This document shows positions 44,012 through 54,548 of a DNA stretch of 64,000 nt, piece after piece. How positions within the stretch are numbered: position 1 is the stretch's first letter; every line of letters starts with the position of its first letter. The position numbers were made by a program, and so were the translations under genes. The notes beneath the pieces were generated by a model. The model worked only from the letters and a program-made list of their open reading frames with translations. It was not told the origin of the DNA and did not search any database. The DNA comes from Chaetoderma sp. LZ-2023a (lineage: Eukaryota > Mollusca > Caudofoveata > Chaetodermatida > Chaetodermatidae), in NCBI GenBank assembly GCA_034401795.1, contig CM067373.1:91718996-91782995 (forward strand), in the 5' to 3' direction.

Positions 44012-45685
44012 ATGGCAGATAATTTAAGCGCCGATATTAAAGAATGTGAAGATGCTGTTAATGTGATTTTGCAGCAGATGCGTGACTCTGATGCGGCAAG
44101 ATTAAACGTGGATCGGCCCTATTCACCTGATGAACATGTGGATAACCTTTTATATCTGGGATCTATGTTGTATGATCACGACTTTTCAATTCCGCATGTA
44201 TCTGATGAGCATAATAACATTGCATTACGTGATGTTAACGATAGCGATGTCAACTCTGTTCCTGATTACTGTGAAGTCATTCCTGATCAGTCTATTACCG
44301 ATGCTGATGTTTTCAATTATTTTGATGATTTATATGATTATGACGTAATCATACCTGCACAACCTGCTTCTACCGATGATCAAACCGAACATACTAGAAC
44401 TGAACTAACTATTCCTGATCTGAGTACCGTACAATAATCATTTTTCAATTATCCTCATAACGAATGTGACGTAATTGATCCTAATTATTCGACCGATGTA
44501 CATGATGGCCACGATCTAAATTTAATTGACGTTGTGCCTTTCGCTAATGACCTATCTCAGGATTTAGCATGCCTTCCTAACGATTCTGACCTAAATTTAT
44601 TTGATGCTGTGCCAGTTCCTGTCTGTATTGAGCCTTCTGCTAATGACATATCACATGATTTTGTATGCCTTCCTAATGATTATGACCTAAATTTATCTGA
44701 CGTTGTACCAGTTCCAGACTGTATTGTGCCTTCTGTTAATGACTAAACTCTGGATTTAGCATGCCTTCCTAACGATTCCGACCTAAATTTATTTGATGCT
44801 GCGCCAGTTCCTGACTGTATTGTGTCTTCTGCTAATGACATATCACCGGATTTAGCATGCCTTCCTAATGATTCCGAGCTAAATGTGTGTGATATGCCAG
44901 ACTGTTTTGCGTCTTCTGCTAATGACTTATCTCTGGATTTAGCATGCCTTCCTAACGATTCCACTTATTGCATCGATGTTCCTACTCATCAAACTCTTAT
45001 TGACACGTATGCAAATCATACGTCAGATGAAATTAGTCTCATCACTGGTGAAATCAGTCGATGTATATCAGAGAATATAGTGCTTACAGATGATCTACTT
45101 AATCGTTATTTACAACGTGTTCGCCATGAGCACGCTCAAATCGGAGGGTCGGTAGTTGATTATACCGACTATATATCTGTGGAGACTGTTCGCAAATACC
45201 ACAGTAAAAAGTTTCATCTCGAAGGTACTGAATATAATGTATCTTTTAAAAGTTATCCTATAGCCGATACACCACTTTCACATTCTGAGTTCGTGTCAGG
45301 CGTCTTTCAATCTTTGATCGATACGTATAGCGAATACAGCACTGTTCAGCCGAATGATCACATGAGAATTGAGTAGATTCACCCTTCTTTGGAAATGCCG
45401 ATAGCAATGAATTTTAGGCCCGACATAATTTTAGAATCAGTGGAAAAAGTCATTCAGTCAAATACTGATTGCAGGTTATCAGAGGGTTTTGAATTTCACG
45501 TCTTTCATGTAGAGGACTACAACTCAGGTGGGCGAAATGATACTCTCCTAGGTGCGAGCAATACTAGACATTTAAATTTATTAAATTTACATTCATCTGA
45601 TTTGGATGCGTACATGCGTATAAAAAATGTATTATACCCGTATGTGTCGCATATCCATTCTGTTTCGCGGCGGGAATATTTTTAG
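44012..45685 (+). pseudogene. Repeat-containing protein of the PolB element, three nonsense codons
   Basis: One reading frame of about 557 codons from MADNLSADIKECEDAV, interrupted only by TAA at 44435, TAA at 44744 and TAG at 45374, with no frameshift. Residues ~170-330 hold about five copies of a ~32-residue unit with core ANDISPDLACLPNDSDLNL. The rest is strongly acidic N-terminally (DDLYDYDVIIP), with a mixed C-terminal region (YLQRVRHEHAQIGGSVVDY; HVFHVEDYNSGGRNDTLLG). I do not recognise it. Lack of frameshifts suggests recent loss. Confidence 0.6.
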
Positions 45686-45705
45686 GAATAAAATATATTG
45701 AAAAA

Positions 45706-48700
45706 ATGAACAACTTACTCTCTGCAAATGAATGGCAAAATTTTAGACGTAATAAAACATATTTGACGCATATGGCATGTGAATATCATACGGCTTGTAG
45801 TATTCCTGAACGCGAAATTAATAGTACTGATTGGAACAAATTTCAGGAACATTTTCGCAATCAATTTTCTATTCAAGTCTACTCAGAGTCAACGCATGAA
45901 TGCCTATTCGATAGCGCTTCCCCGAGTTTACCTTGCATAAATCTTATGCATTCAGAACGTGATAATCATATATCCTTAATCACGTCTATGGCCGCATTTC
46001 TTATGGTACGTAATTACTGTATGCGGTGTAATGTGTCATACGGTCATGATCACTCATGCCCTGCGTGCTGTCGTAGTTGTCAGACACCTTATTCTGATCT
46101 TGTACTTCTACAGACGCTACGCATAAGAGAATGTGTACTGATTGTCATCGTAAGTTTTATAACCGTCAATGTATGTCGAACCACCTCTCTAATGGGACCT
46201 GCGAAATGGCGAAGTCGTGTCCCCACTGTTTCAGTCGCATACGTAAAGATGACAATGAACACAATGCGGTATGACAAAATGTTACGCGTGTAAAGAAAAG
46301 TATGTTATTACTGAAAATCATACGTGTTATCATAAAGTAATTGAAGATCCTATTATGTCATTATCCCACGCACGCTCTATGCATACGAATGCTGACAATT
46401 GTAGTTACGAATGTTTTCAAAAATACATCATTTATGGCACAGAAACATATTTATCGCCTATCGACAGTAGCAACACTAATATTCTAGCTGAGCATAAAGT
46501 CAATCTCGTGGTTGCCAACGTATGTTGTGATGCGTGCTTCGAGCAACCACTCGAAGATGATTGCTGTACATGTCATCGAGGCACGAATTATGGATATGTT
46601 CGCTTTCACTGGTTAGACGCGGTGGATCAGTTCGTTAGCTGGTTGACACGTGTTAAGGCTACGCGTATCAGTAAACACATCGATAGAAAATATGTTTTCT
46701 GTGACTACTTGGTGATCGCTCACAACGCTCGTGCCTATGATTCTCTTTTACTCCTTCAATGCATTTGCAAAACCACTAACCTGCATCTTAAACCGTCAAA
46801 TATTATCATGCGCGGTCGTTCAGTTCTCTCATTTGACGTAGGCACTATTCGGTTTATCGATTCCATTAACTTTTTCCACCTTTCATTACGTAAGGTGGGC
46901 GATGCTTTTAATCTTCCTGTTCGTAAGGGGACATTTCCCCATCAGCTCAACACGCCTCAATATCGGGGTACGGTAATACCCTTTCCCGAGAGGGAGATAT
47001 TCTGTCCACAAAATATGAATGCGAATGAATTAATCGAATTTGATAACTACCAGATATCTAGACACGAGTGCTACGATGTCGATAAAAATCTCATCGAATA
47101 TTGTAATGATGACGTAACTGTCTTACGTTTAGCCATGTCTAGATTTAAGACTTTATTTTCTGAATCGACGGATGGCCAAAACCCATTTGTGACAGGGATA
47201 ATGCTAGCGGGAGCGTGTAATGTGGCCTATCGAGCTTTATGGCTTCGACCTGAGAGCGTACAGACTTTACCTGATTTCTCACTAAGAGCAAAACGTGCTT
47301 ATAGCGTTTTGGGTGTAGAATGGATGGAATGGGTCAGTCAATGCGAGGGTCGCCTAATCACGCATGCGCTAAATGGTGGTGAACAGAAAATATGCAGACA
47401 TTATGTGGATGGAATTGATGTATCTGAAAATATTATTTTCGAGTTCTTAGGTTGTAAATTCTACGGACATGAGTCTGCTTGTTGCGGTGATAAGCGTGAT
47501 ATGACATATACACCATATGGCGATCAGACATATGAAGAAACATATTCCGCACTTCATTGTCGCATTTCTTTATTTGAATCGGATGGATATACGGTAAGAA
47601 TTATGTGGGAATGCAACTTTAAGAAACAAGTTGCTGATTCCTCTGCTCTAAATGATTTTATCACCGAATTGGACTTAGCCCACCCAATATCACCACGTGA
47701 TGCACTATTCGGTGAACATACGTCCGCAATTCGTTTATTTATGGAAGCGGATGAGCATACCACACTCGAATATTTAGACTGCGTTTCCATGTATCCTTCA
47801 GTGATGAAACAATGTTGTTCTCCAGAAGGGTCATAAGAGTGAGAAGACGGTGCATGACTTCTTTGGTCTTATTAAATGCAAAGTCCTTCCACCTCGTGAT
47901 TTATACTTTCCCGTGCTACCTGCTCGAATAAATTCGCGACTCATGTTTGTACTATGCGATCATATGGAAGAACAGCGCAGTTTATGCGGAACATGGACTA
48001 CTCCAGAGTTACAGTTAGCTATACGCAATGGTTATGTCATTAAAAAAATGTATGAAGTATGGCATTATCACGTGTCATCGCAATATGAGCCGCATGGCGA
48101 CGATGGGTTATTTTCAGAATACATTAACCATTTTCTGAAAATTAAACAGGAAAGTAGCTGTTATCCTGATTGTGTCGGTAGTGAGAGTGAAAAGATGAAT
48201 TACGTGGCTGACTATTATAAACATGAAGGAATAAAGCTCGACCTTGCCAAAATATCGAATAACACGGGTTTGCGCTTTGTTGTTAAATCATGTTTGAATA
48301 TTCTGTGGCGCAATTTTCTCTTCGTGATCATAAAAAGAATAGCATGATATCAACACGTAGAGGTCTACTCTCCCTTCTGAATGATAAAAGTAAAACTGTA
48401 GGATCAATTACATTCCTCAACGATAGTCTTCTAATGGTCTCCTATTCGGTCAATGACGAGTACGTTCAGTCACCATTAAATACCAACTGTATTCTTGCAT
48501 CTTTCGTGACAGCTTATGGACGAATAAAACTGTACGAAGTCTTGTCCTTACTCGGATGCCCCGTAGCCTATCACGATACGGATTCGGTGGTATTTAGTAC
48601 CCGTGAAGGTGAGCCGACCACGTAGTGGGTATCTAGGTTCTTGGACGAGTGAAATCGCCTATGATTACGAATTAACAAGTTTTTGCGTACTCTGTCCAAA

Positions 48701-48977
48701 AAACTATAGTTATGAAATGAAGCGTCGCATCGATCCATCGATCGTTAAACAGGTGACGAAGGTTAAAGGTTTAACACTTGGTACCCAACAATCAAAACAA
48801 GTTAATTTTGATACAATGAAAATATCCATTGAACAAATTATAAACGATGGTGGAATTACGGATAGTAATAGCGTACTATTAAGCTACCCATCAAAGATCA
48901 CGCACACTGATCATTTTAGAATTCTTTCAGTAAATAGCAGTAAGATTTTCAGACCCGTCTTTAAAAACGAATTTTGA
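45706..48977 (+). pseudogene. PolB: Protein-primed DNA polymerase B of the second element
   Basis: ATG 45706, about 1,090 codons. An N-terminal Cys/His-rich region (YCMRCNVSYGHDHSCPAC, then CHRKF, CPHCFSR, CYACKEKYVITENHTC) is split by frameshifts near 46110 and 46270. ExoI reads IIYGTETY, with Gly where the catalytic Asp belongs. ExoII AHNARAYDSLLLL, ExoIII YCNDDVTVL, motif A DCVSMYPSVMK and motif C YHDTDSVVF are intact. Motif B is altered and shifted (KSCLNILWRNF). Breaks also at 47834 and 48600. The C-terminal block has YLGSWTSEI and CPKNYSYE. It would replicate a linear genome from a terminal protein. Confidence 0.85.
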
Positions 48978-49066
48978 AACTGGGAGATTTATCATCAGTA
49001 CCATATGGTTACACTAGCGTAATATAAATAGTAACATTGCACTTGTTTTCAGTCAGTACGTAAACA

Positions 49067-49345
49067 ATGTCGGTGTCATCCATGTCCGCCGAAGCCGTAC
49101 TAGCTGCCCACGCTATGATAACAAATATTGCTAGTCTGTGTAACGCTGATAAGGATAAGATGCGTGCATTGGTTATGAGTAGCATGCGGTTCACTTTAAG
49201 AGATGACAAAATTAATGCTGGAAGAATTATACTCATGTCTGAAATTAGCAAGGGTTTATTAACCGAATATGGGATAGACATAGTGTATTGGGTTTGCGTA
49301 TTATTGTTGCGAAGCTACATTAATCGATGTCTTTCTCATTCATAA
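49067..49345 (+). CDS. Small ORF downstream of PolB
   Basis: 92 residues, intact: MSVSSMSAEAVLAAHAMITN, MRALVMSSMRFTLRDDKINA, a hydrophobic segment near the end (YWVCVLLLRSYI). Helical throughout. It lies 90 bases after PolB on the same strand. No family recognised. Confidence 0.45.
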   Translation: MSVSSMSAEAVLAAHAMITNIASLCNADKDKMRALVMSSMRFTLRDDKINAGRIILMSEISKGLLTEYGIDIVYWVCVLLLRSYINRCLSHS

Positions 49346-49712
49346 CTTATGCTTAGTTATTACAAGCCTTATATTACCGCAAAAATATTATGACTGAAAG
49401 TTGTTGTCATCCACCATGAACTTACAGTCAGATAGTTTTCAAAATATTTTGTGCATTCAGCGATAATACGCATCGACTTTAGTGTACCGAGTCTCTCAGC
49501 CGTGTAATGGTTAAAAATTGGTCGTGCACGTTATTTCTCATAAAGTGTGCGATGGTAGAAGACAGTGTTCGTACTGCGTGAATATGTACGTTATTGATCG
49601 AACAAGCACGCGCCATACATTCAAATTAAGCGCGTCTATGTACGTCATTGTAATGCACGTGCTCCTCTGTACGCCATTGTGTGCATGGTATTTTCGCCAG
49701 ATGGCGTTCAAT

Positions 49713-49746
49713 CCGTGTGCGGCTGTTCGTTATTGTTACTAATGAT
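49713..49746 (+). promoter_or_regulatory. Inverted-repeat unit plus TATA box
   Basis: GTGCGGCTGTTCGTTATTGT is the inverted counterpart of the unit at about 43549-43570, and is followed 10 bases later by ATATATAAAGG. An ATG lies at 49771. It may be the promoter of the gene whose 3' part lies at 52365, or the right terminal repeat of a shorter element. Confidence 0.5.
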
Positions 49747-49770
49747 ATATAAAGGCAGCAGTTTCACACT

Positions 49771-51638
49771 ATGATTATTCGTTCTCCACGATGTCGTCTG
49801 TATAATGACTCACAGTTCAAAAAATATAGAAACAGGCTAAATCAGATAATTAGGACAGCAAAAATAAATTATTTTCATAATAAATTTGATGAACAAAAAG
49901 ATAATATAAAGGAAACATGGAAACTGATTAAATCATTACTAAATAAGGAAAAAAACAATACTGAAGCATCACGGTTTATTTATAATAATAGAGTCATTAA
50001 CGACAAAAAAGAAATAGCAGACAAATTTAATGAGTATTTTACTAACATTGGTCCTAATTTATGACAAAAAATTCAACCCAGATCGAACATACATATAAAG
50101 GACTTTCTAACAGGTAGTTATCAACACTATATTTTCCTAAATCCAACAGATACTCACGAAATCTACAAAATACTAATGCAAATTAACACAGCTAAAAGTG
50201 CTGGAATCGATAATTTCAAATGGAAATTTTCTAAACACCGTGTAACAGAAATACTGACACCATTGGACCACATCTGTAATCTCTCACTTACACAGGGAGT
50301 ATTTCCATCAAGATTAAAGGTTGCACGTGTGACACCCATATACAAAGCTAAAGATGTATCTGACTTTACTAATTATCGGCCAGTCTCGGTACTTCCACTT
50401 TTCTCAAAACTCTTAGAAAAGCTGTATTTTAGTAGAATTACTAAATATCTAAACAAAAACTCAATCATATATCCTTCTCAATATGGTTTCAGAGAAAAAC
50501 ACTCTGCTATGCTTGCCATTGTGGATATGATAGGAAAATTATCAACCTCCCTTGAGAACAATGAACATATGCTAGGTGTATTCTTGGATCTTTCCAAAGC
50601 CTTCGATACAACTGATCACACAATTTTACTGCAAAAGCTTGCATACTATGGAATAAGAGGTACTGCATTGAACTGGATACAGAGTTACCTGTCAAACAGG
50701 GAACAGTGTGTACAATTCAATGGGGCTATCTCTGAATACAAAAATATAGTTTGTGGTGTTCCCCAAGGTTCAGTTCTTGGACCCCTGCTGTTTCTCCTAT
50801 ATATGAATGACATACCCAAAGTCTGCAAACATCTCTCACTAATACTTTTTGCAGACGACACAAATGCTTTCTGCAGCCACAAGGATATAGAAATTCTATA
50901 CAAAAATGTTAATAATGAAATGGCGAAATTAATAGACTGGTTTAAAGTAAACAAATTGTCCTTAAATGTATCAAAAACTAATTATATACTATTCACAAAA
51001 TCTAAGAAACTAAAAGAAATAGCTCTCCCAAACCTCTATATCGACTTTTAGGAGTATATCTGGACAGAAATTTAACATGGGAGAAGCATATTGAAATTAT
51101 TATTACCAGGATAGCAAAAAGCATTGGCATCATTCGCAGACTGAAACCCTATCTAACACCTAATATTATTACAAACCTGTACTGCACAATGATACTTCCT
51201 CACATCACCTACTGCAATGCTATCTGGACTAATACATCCCAAGCTAGACTAAAAAAACTAAAATCTCTGCAAAAGCAATCTATTAAACTATTTTCACAAA
51301 CAACAGGTGGCCAGGATATCTTCAAATCAGAAAAGGTCTTAAAACTTGAGGACATGGGAGGGCTCCAACTATACACACTCTTAAGGGACTTCCACAATGG
51401 CAACTTACCCTCATCCTTATCTAACATTTTTATGCTCAATACACAATTGCATCCTCACAACACAAGAACAAGAAATAACCTCCATTCAATACACCACCAA
51501 ACAAAAGCAGCACAACAAAAACCCTCATACAAAGCAATTAAGTTATGGAATAATACAGAGACAAGCACACGCACAGACATCATAAAGCTACAGTACTTTA
51601 AGCAGAATATCAAAAAGAAGATTATAGAAACCTACTAG
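49771..51638 (+). pseudogene. CR1-like reverse transcriptase
   Basis: Pre-RT segment to 50064 (stop), then VARVTPIYKAKDVSDFTNYR, PVSVLPLFSKLLEKL, YGFREKHSAMLAI, GVFLDLSKAFDTTDHTILL (motif A), GVPQGSVLGPLLFLLYMNDI (motif B) and LILFADDTNAFCS (motif C). A stop and shift at about 51050 lead to the thumb (ILPHITYCNAIWTNTSQARL) ending at 51638. Catalytic acids intact; three frame breaks. Much better preserved than the LINE at 0.7-4.2 kb. Confidence 0.9.
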
Positions 51639-51705
51639 ACTCTGGAAAACACTCACCATCATGGCTTGCTATTCTCATACTTGCACCCAGTCACCAGAAC
51701 AAATA

Positions 51706-51707
51706 AC

Positions 51708-51750
<43 letters not shown>

Positions 51751-51770
51751 TTAATAATAATAATAAGAAT
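51706..51770. repeat. (AAT)n microsatellite
   Basis: AAT repeats within the LINE 3' UTR. Confidence 0.9.
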
Positions 51771-52364
51771 AAGAATATCTGTCATAATGGTAACTACCAA
51801 ACAACTACCTCTACCATCACAGCCTAAAAAAAAGAAAAAAGAATTAATACTTTGTCATTGATAATAAGAATATGTAATATAGAATTATTAACTTAAGCAA
51901 GATAAGCACACATCCCTCTGTCATGTCTTTCCCTGTAAAAATGTAAATTGTCATACGTCTATTAACTGTTGGACTGCTGGAAGCGGACAATAATTCCAAT
52001 TGGCAATGACTCTGGATTGGGTGAGTATTTTAGAAAAATTTGACTGAAAGTTGCTTGTGGCTTAGCCACCGACAACGTTCGGTCAAATTAATTTTTTTAG
52101 AGGTACTCAGCATACCCTGAGTTAGGCTCCATAGAAAATGTAGACTGCAGAGGCTTGGCAGCGAGACAGTTAACTATATGTATATATAGGACTATAACAT
52201 GTTAACCGTATCTATTCAGTATTCTCATGTCCTATATTGTTGTTTTATGTTATATGTAGGGGTCCACCGCCACATAGGCTCTGCCTTTGGTGGACTACCT
52301 GTTGTGAAACTGTAAATGTATATTCTATATCAAAATAAATAATCTTGAACTTGAACTTGAACTT

Positions 52365-52880
52365 GATCCTTGCTTTAAATATTTAAATCGTTCGGCGTTT
52401 TGGTGTGATCTTGGTAATTCATGTAGAACAATACATTTTGGTGAAAAGTGGTGTATCGATCTACGGTAGTTTCATCCTGACAGTTATCCAACTAAACGTG
52501 TTTTATATCTCAGTGTAGCAGCGTTTAAACAGCTGTTACAGATCATACTCGATCTTGAAGACGCGGCAAAATGTGCGCGCAAAAAAGAAGGCGTACTGTT
52601 TACATATTCTTTCGACAATTATGTTCGTATTTCTATCTGTGACGAATTTCCGTGTATTGACATACGCTATTCTTTCTGCTCTGATGCAGAACCATGTGCC
52701 ACACGATGTGGATTATACCTGCAAGACAACGAGTGGGAATTATTGAAACAGAACATGAGTAATTTGCTGTCAGCATTACCTAGCTTTTACGTGCCTCCCG
52801 ACGTGAGCGGTGACGCGTTGTTTAGCCCGATACCTCAGTGCTTTTACGGTGTGAACAAGATAAAGCGAGAACATGAATAA
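52365..52880 (+). pseudogene. PC4/Sub1-like ssDNA-binding protein, 5' end displaced by LINE
   Basis: 171 codons open from the LINE junction with one TAG at 52467. The order of hydrophobic and basic positions in FGEKWCIDLR, FHPDSYPTKRVLYLS and VAAFKQLLQIILDLED resembles the PC4 (transcription coactivator p15) fold, known to bind single-stranded DNA. The second half is Cys-containing (DEFPCIDIRYSFCSDAEPC). The gene end overlaps the next start by 8 bases. No start codon is present, because the LINE separates it from upstream sequence. The PC4 call is tentative. Confidence 0.5.
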
Positions 52881-53394
52881 CATTCCAACCACTAGTGATT
52901 CCGCAGAGATGTTTTATCACACTATGCTTACTACAGACACTATATACCTCGATGAGGTTTTAAGCGATGACGAACTAAATCTCGTCGATGACGATACCGT
53001 CAAATTGTGTCACTATTGTAAAACTATGGGGCAGCCACACCATTATTGTCCTACGGATCATGTGCAAAAGATTAGTCAGAAATTATTCACATTCATGCTG
53101 TGTGAAAAGATACATTCGCTGGTTGTGCATGCTTGTTACGGTTGTCTAGTAAATCATCCGAGTCAATGTGAACATTTTTGTTTAGGGATTGATGTTGACC
53201 TTAATCTAATTGACAATTTTGAACTGTATAATGAGGTAGCATTATTAGAAATGGACGAAGCCGAATATTGTGCTCAGCTAGCCTGCCATTACGATATATA
53301 TGAACATTGTACTGAACTGTACCGTATGTGTATGACAGAATGGTATAGGTACATTGTGGATGTAATATATGAAAAACAGATGTTGTCGTCATAA
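52873..53394 (+). CDS. Cys/His-rich protein of the PolB element
   Basis: 173 residues, fully intact. An acidic N-terminus (LDEVLSDDELNLVDDD) precedes CHYCKTMGQPHHYCPTDH and ACYGCLVNHPSQCEHFCLG, two candidate zinc-binding clusters. The C-terminal half is acidic and Tyr/Cys-rich. The start overlaps the PC4-like gene by 8 bases. AATAAA at 53467 could end the transcript. I do not recognise the family. Confidence 0.6.
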   Translation: MNNIPTTSDSAEMFYHTMLTTDTIYLDEVLSDDELNLVDDDTVKLCHYCKTMGQPHHYCPTDHVQKISQKLFTFMLCEKIHSLVVHACYGCLVNHPSQCEHFCLGIDVDLNLIDNFELYNEVALLEMDEAEYCAQLACHYDIYEHCTELYRMCMTEWYRYIVDVIYEKQMLSS

Positions 53395-53649
53395 CTATAA
53401 TTAGTATTTTCTCTATGCGCGTATTAATTTATTTAGTTTTATTTAAAATTAACCGTGTTTTTAAGCAATAAAACACACGGATAATTTTTAATAAAATCAT
53501 ATACGTATTTTATTTCGTCAATCGTAGCTTTGTAAAATATGTTGTATTTGGTGTTTTATGTATCTTTGTAACGATATGTGTTATTGATGTCTGTATTAAT
53601 AAAAAAAGTTTTAAAATCGGATTTCACTTGTTCAGTACTAGCACCTTGC

Positions 53650-53690
<41 letters not shown>

Positions 53691-53959
53691 ATCTGTCACA
53701 AGCGACTCGCTATTCACTCCCCACCTCCTCCGCATGCGCTGGTATGCCCGCTTTTCACTTGACAGAGGCACCTGTCAGCGCGTGCCATTGCTATTCTTTA
53801 GAGAAGAATGGGACAGGTGAATGATTGATAGAGTGAGCTGAATAGCGCATACTTAAATGAAACGCCGTTAGACGTTTTTTTGTTCAATTTCATGGCAAAA
53901 TATTCACTGAATATGGTGTTTATGTTTGTGACTATTTAAAGATGTCATGGATTCGTCGC
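53395..53959. other. Spacer with (CT)n tract
   Basis: AT-rich, with a CT repeat at about 53648-53688. AATAAA at 53467 is a possible poly(A) signal. No gene seen. Confidence 0.5.
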
Positions 53960-54380
53960 GCAAGTATCTGATGTCATAATCATACACTTAAATGTTCATA
54001 GCATTTCTGCTCCGTAGCGTGTATATGACAACACAATTCTTAAACGTACATAGCATTGCTCCTACGTCACCAGTATCTGACGTCACAATCATAGCATTTC
54101 TCCTAATTTTATGATGCAATTTTTAAATGGACATAGCATTCGTCCTACGTCTCGAGTATCTGAGGTCGCAATCATAGTATTTCTCCTAATTTTACATAGC
54201 AATTCTTATATGTACATAGCATTTCAGCTATGTCACGAGTATCTGACGTCACAATCATAGCATCTCTCCTAATTTTATGTCACAATTCTTAAATGGACAT
54301 AGCATTTCTCCTACATTTCGAGTATCTGACGTCGCAATCGTAGCATTTCTCTTACATCACGAGTATCTGAAGTCACAATT
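53960..54380. repeat. CRE-rich tandem array upstream of the ATPase
   Basis: GTATCTGACGTCACAATCAT and variants at about 53965, 54071, 54159, 54239, 54324 and 54365. Units of ~80-105 bases also contain CATAGCATTTCTCCTA. TGACGTCA-type octamers, perfect or one base off, occur in most units. Confidence 0.75.
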
Positions 54381-54470
54381 CATAATGCTCGCTAACCAGT
54401 AAGCATTGATAAAGTATTCGCAGAAGAGCAACTACATATTACATCGTGGTGATGGTTCACGCACGTCCAT

Positions 54471-54526
54471 GTATGACTAAGGTATATATATATATGTGCA
54501 TGAGCTTATACCTACTTAGTCGTACG
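54471..54526 (+). promoter_or_regulatory. TATA promoter flanked by a dyad
   Basis: GACTAAGGTATA (54475) and TATACCTACTTAGTC (54508) form inverted arms around a TATATATATATA core. The ATPase ATG is at 54549. Confidence 0.5.
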
Positions 54527-54548
54527 TGGCCGTACGTATGCTGACGCA

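Larger units (their letters stand above)
49771..52364 (+). mobile_element. CR1-like LINE, 5' truncated
   Basis: RT coding sequence (49771-51638) is followed by a 3' UTR with an (AAT)n tract, an inverted repeat at 52021-52111, a hairpin GTCCACCGCCACATAGGCTC near 52261, and a tail of three CTTGAA units ending at 52364. Endonuclease is missing. The element sits between a TATA promoter and the PC4-like gene of the PolB element. Confidence 0.85.

Noticed and set aside
53556-53820. Ser-Leu and Arg-Glu repeat frames
   Set aside because: Products of the (CT)n tract.
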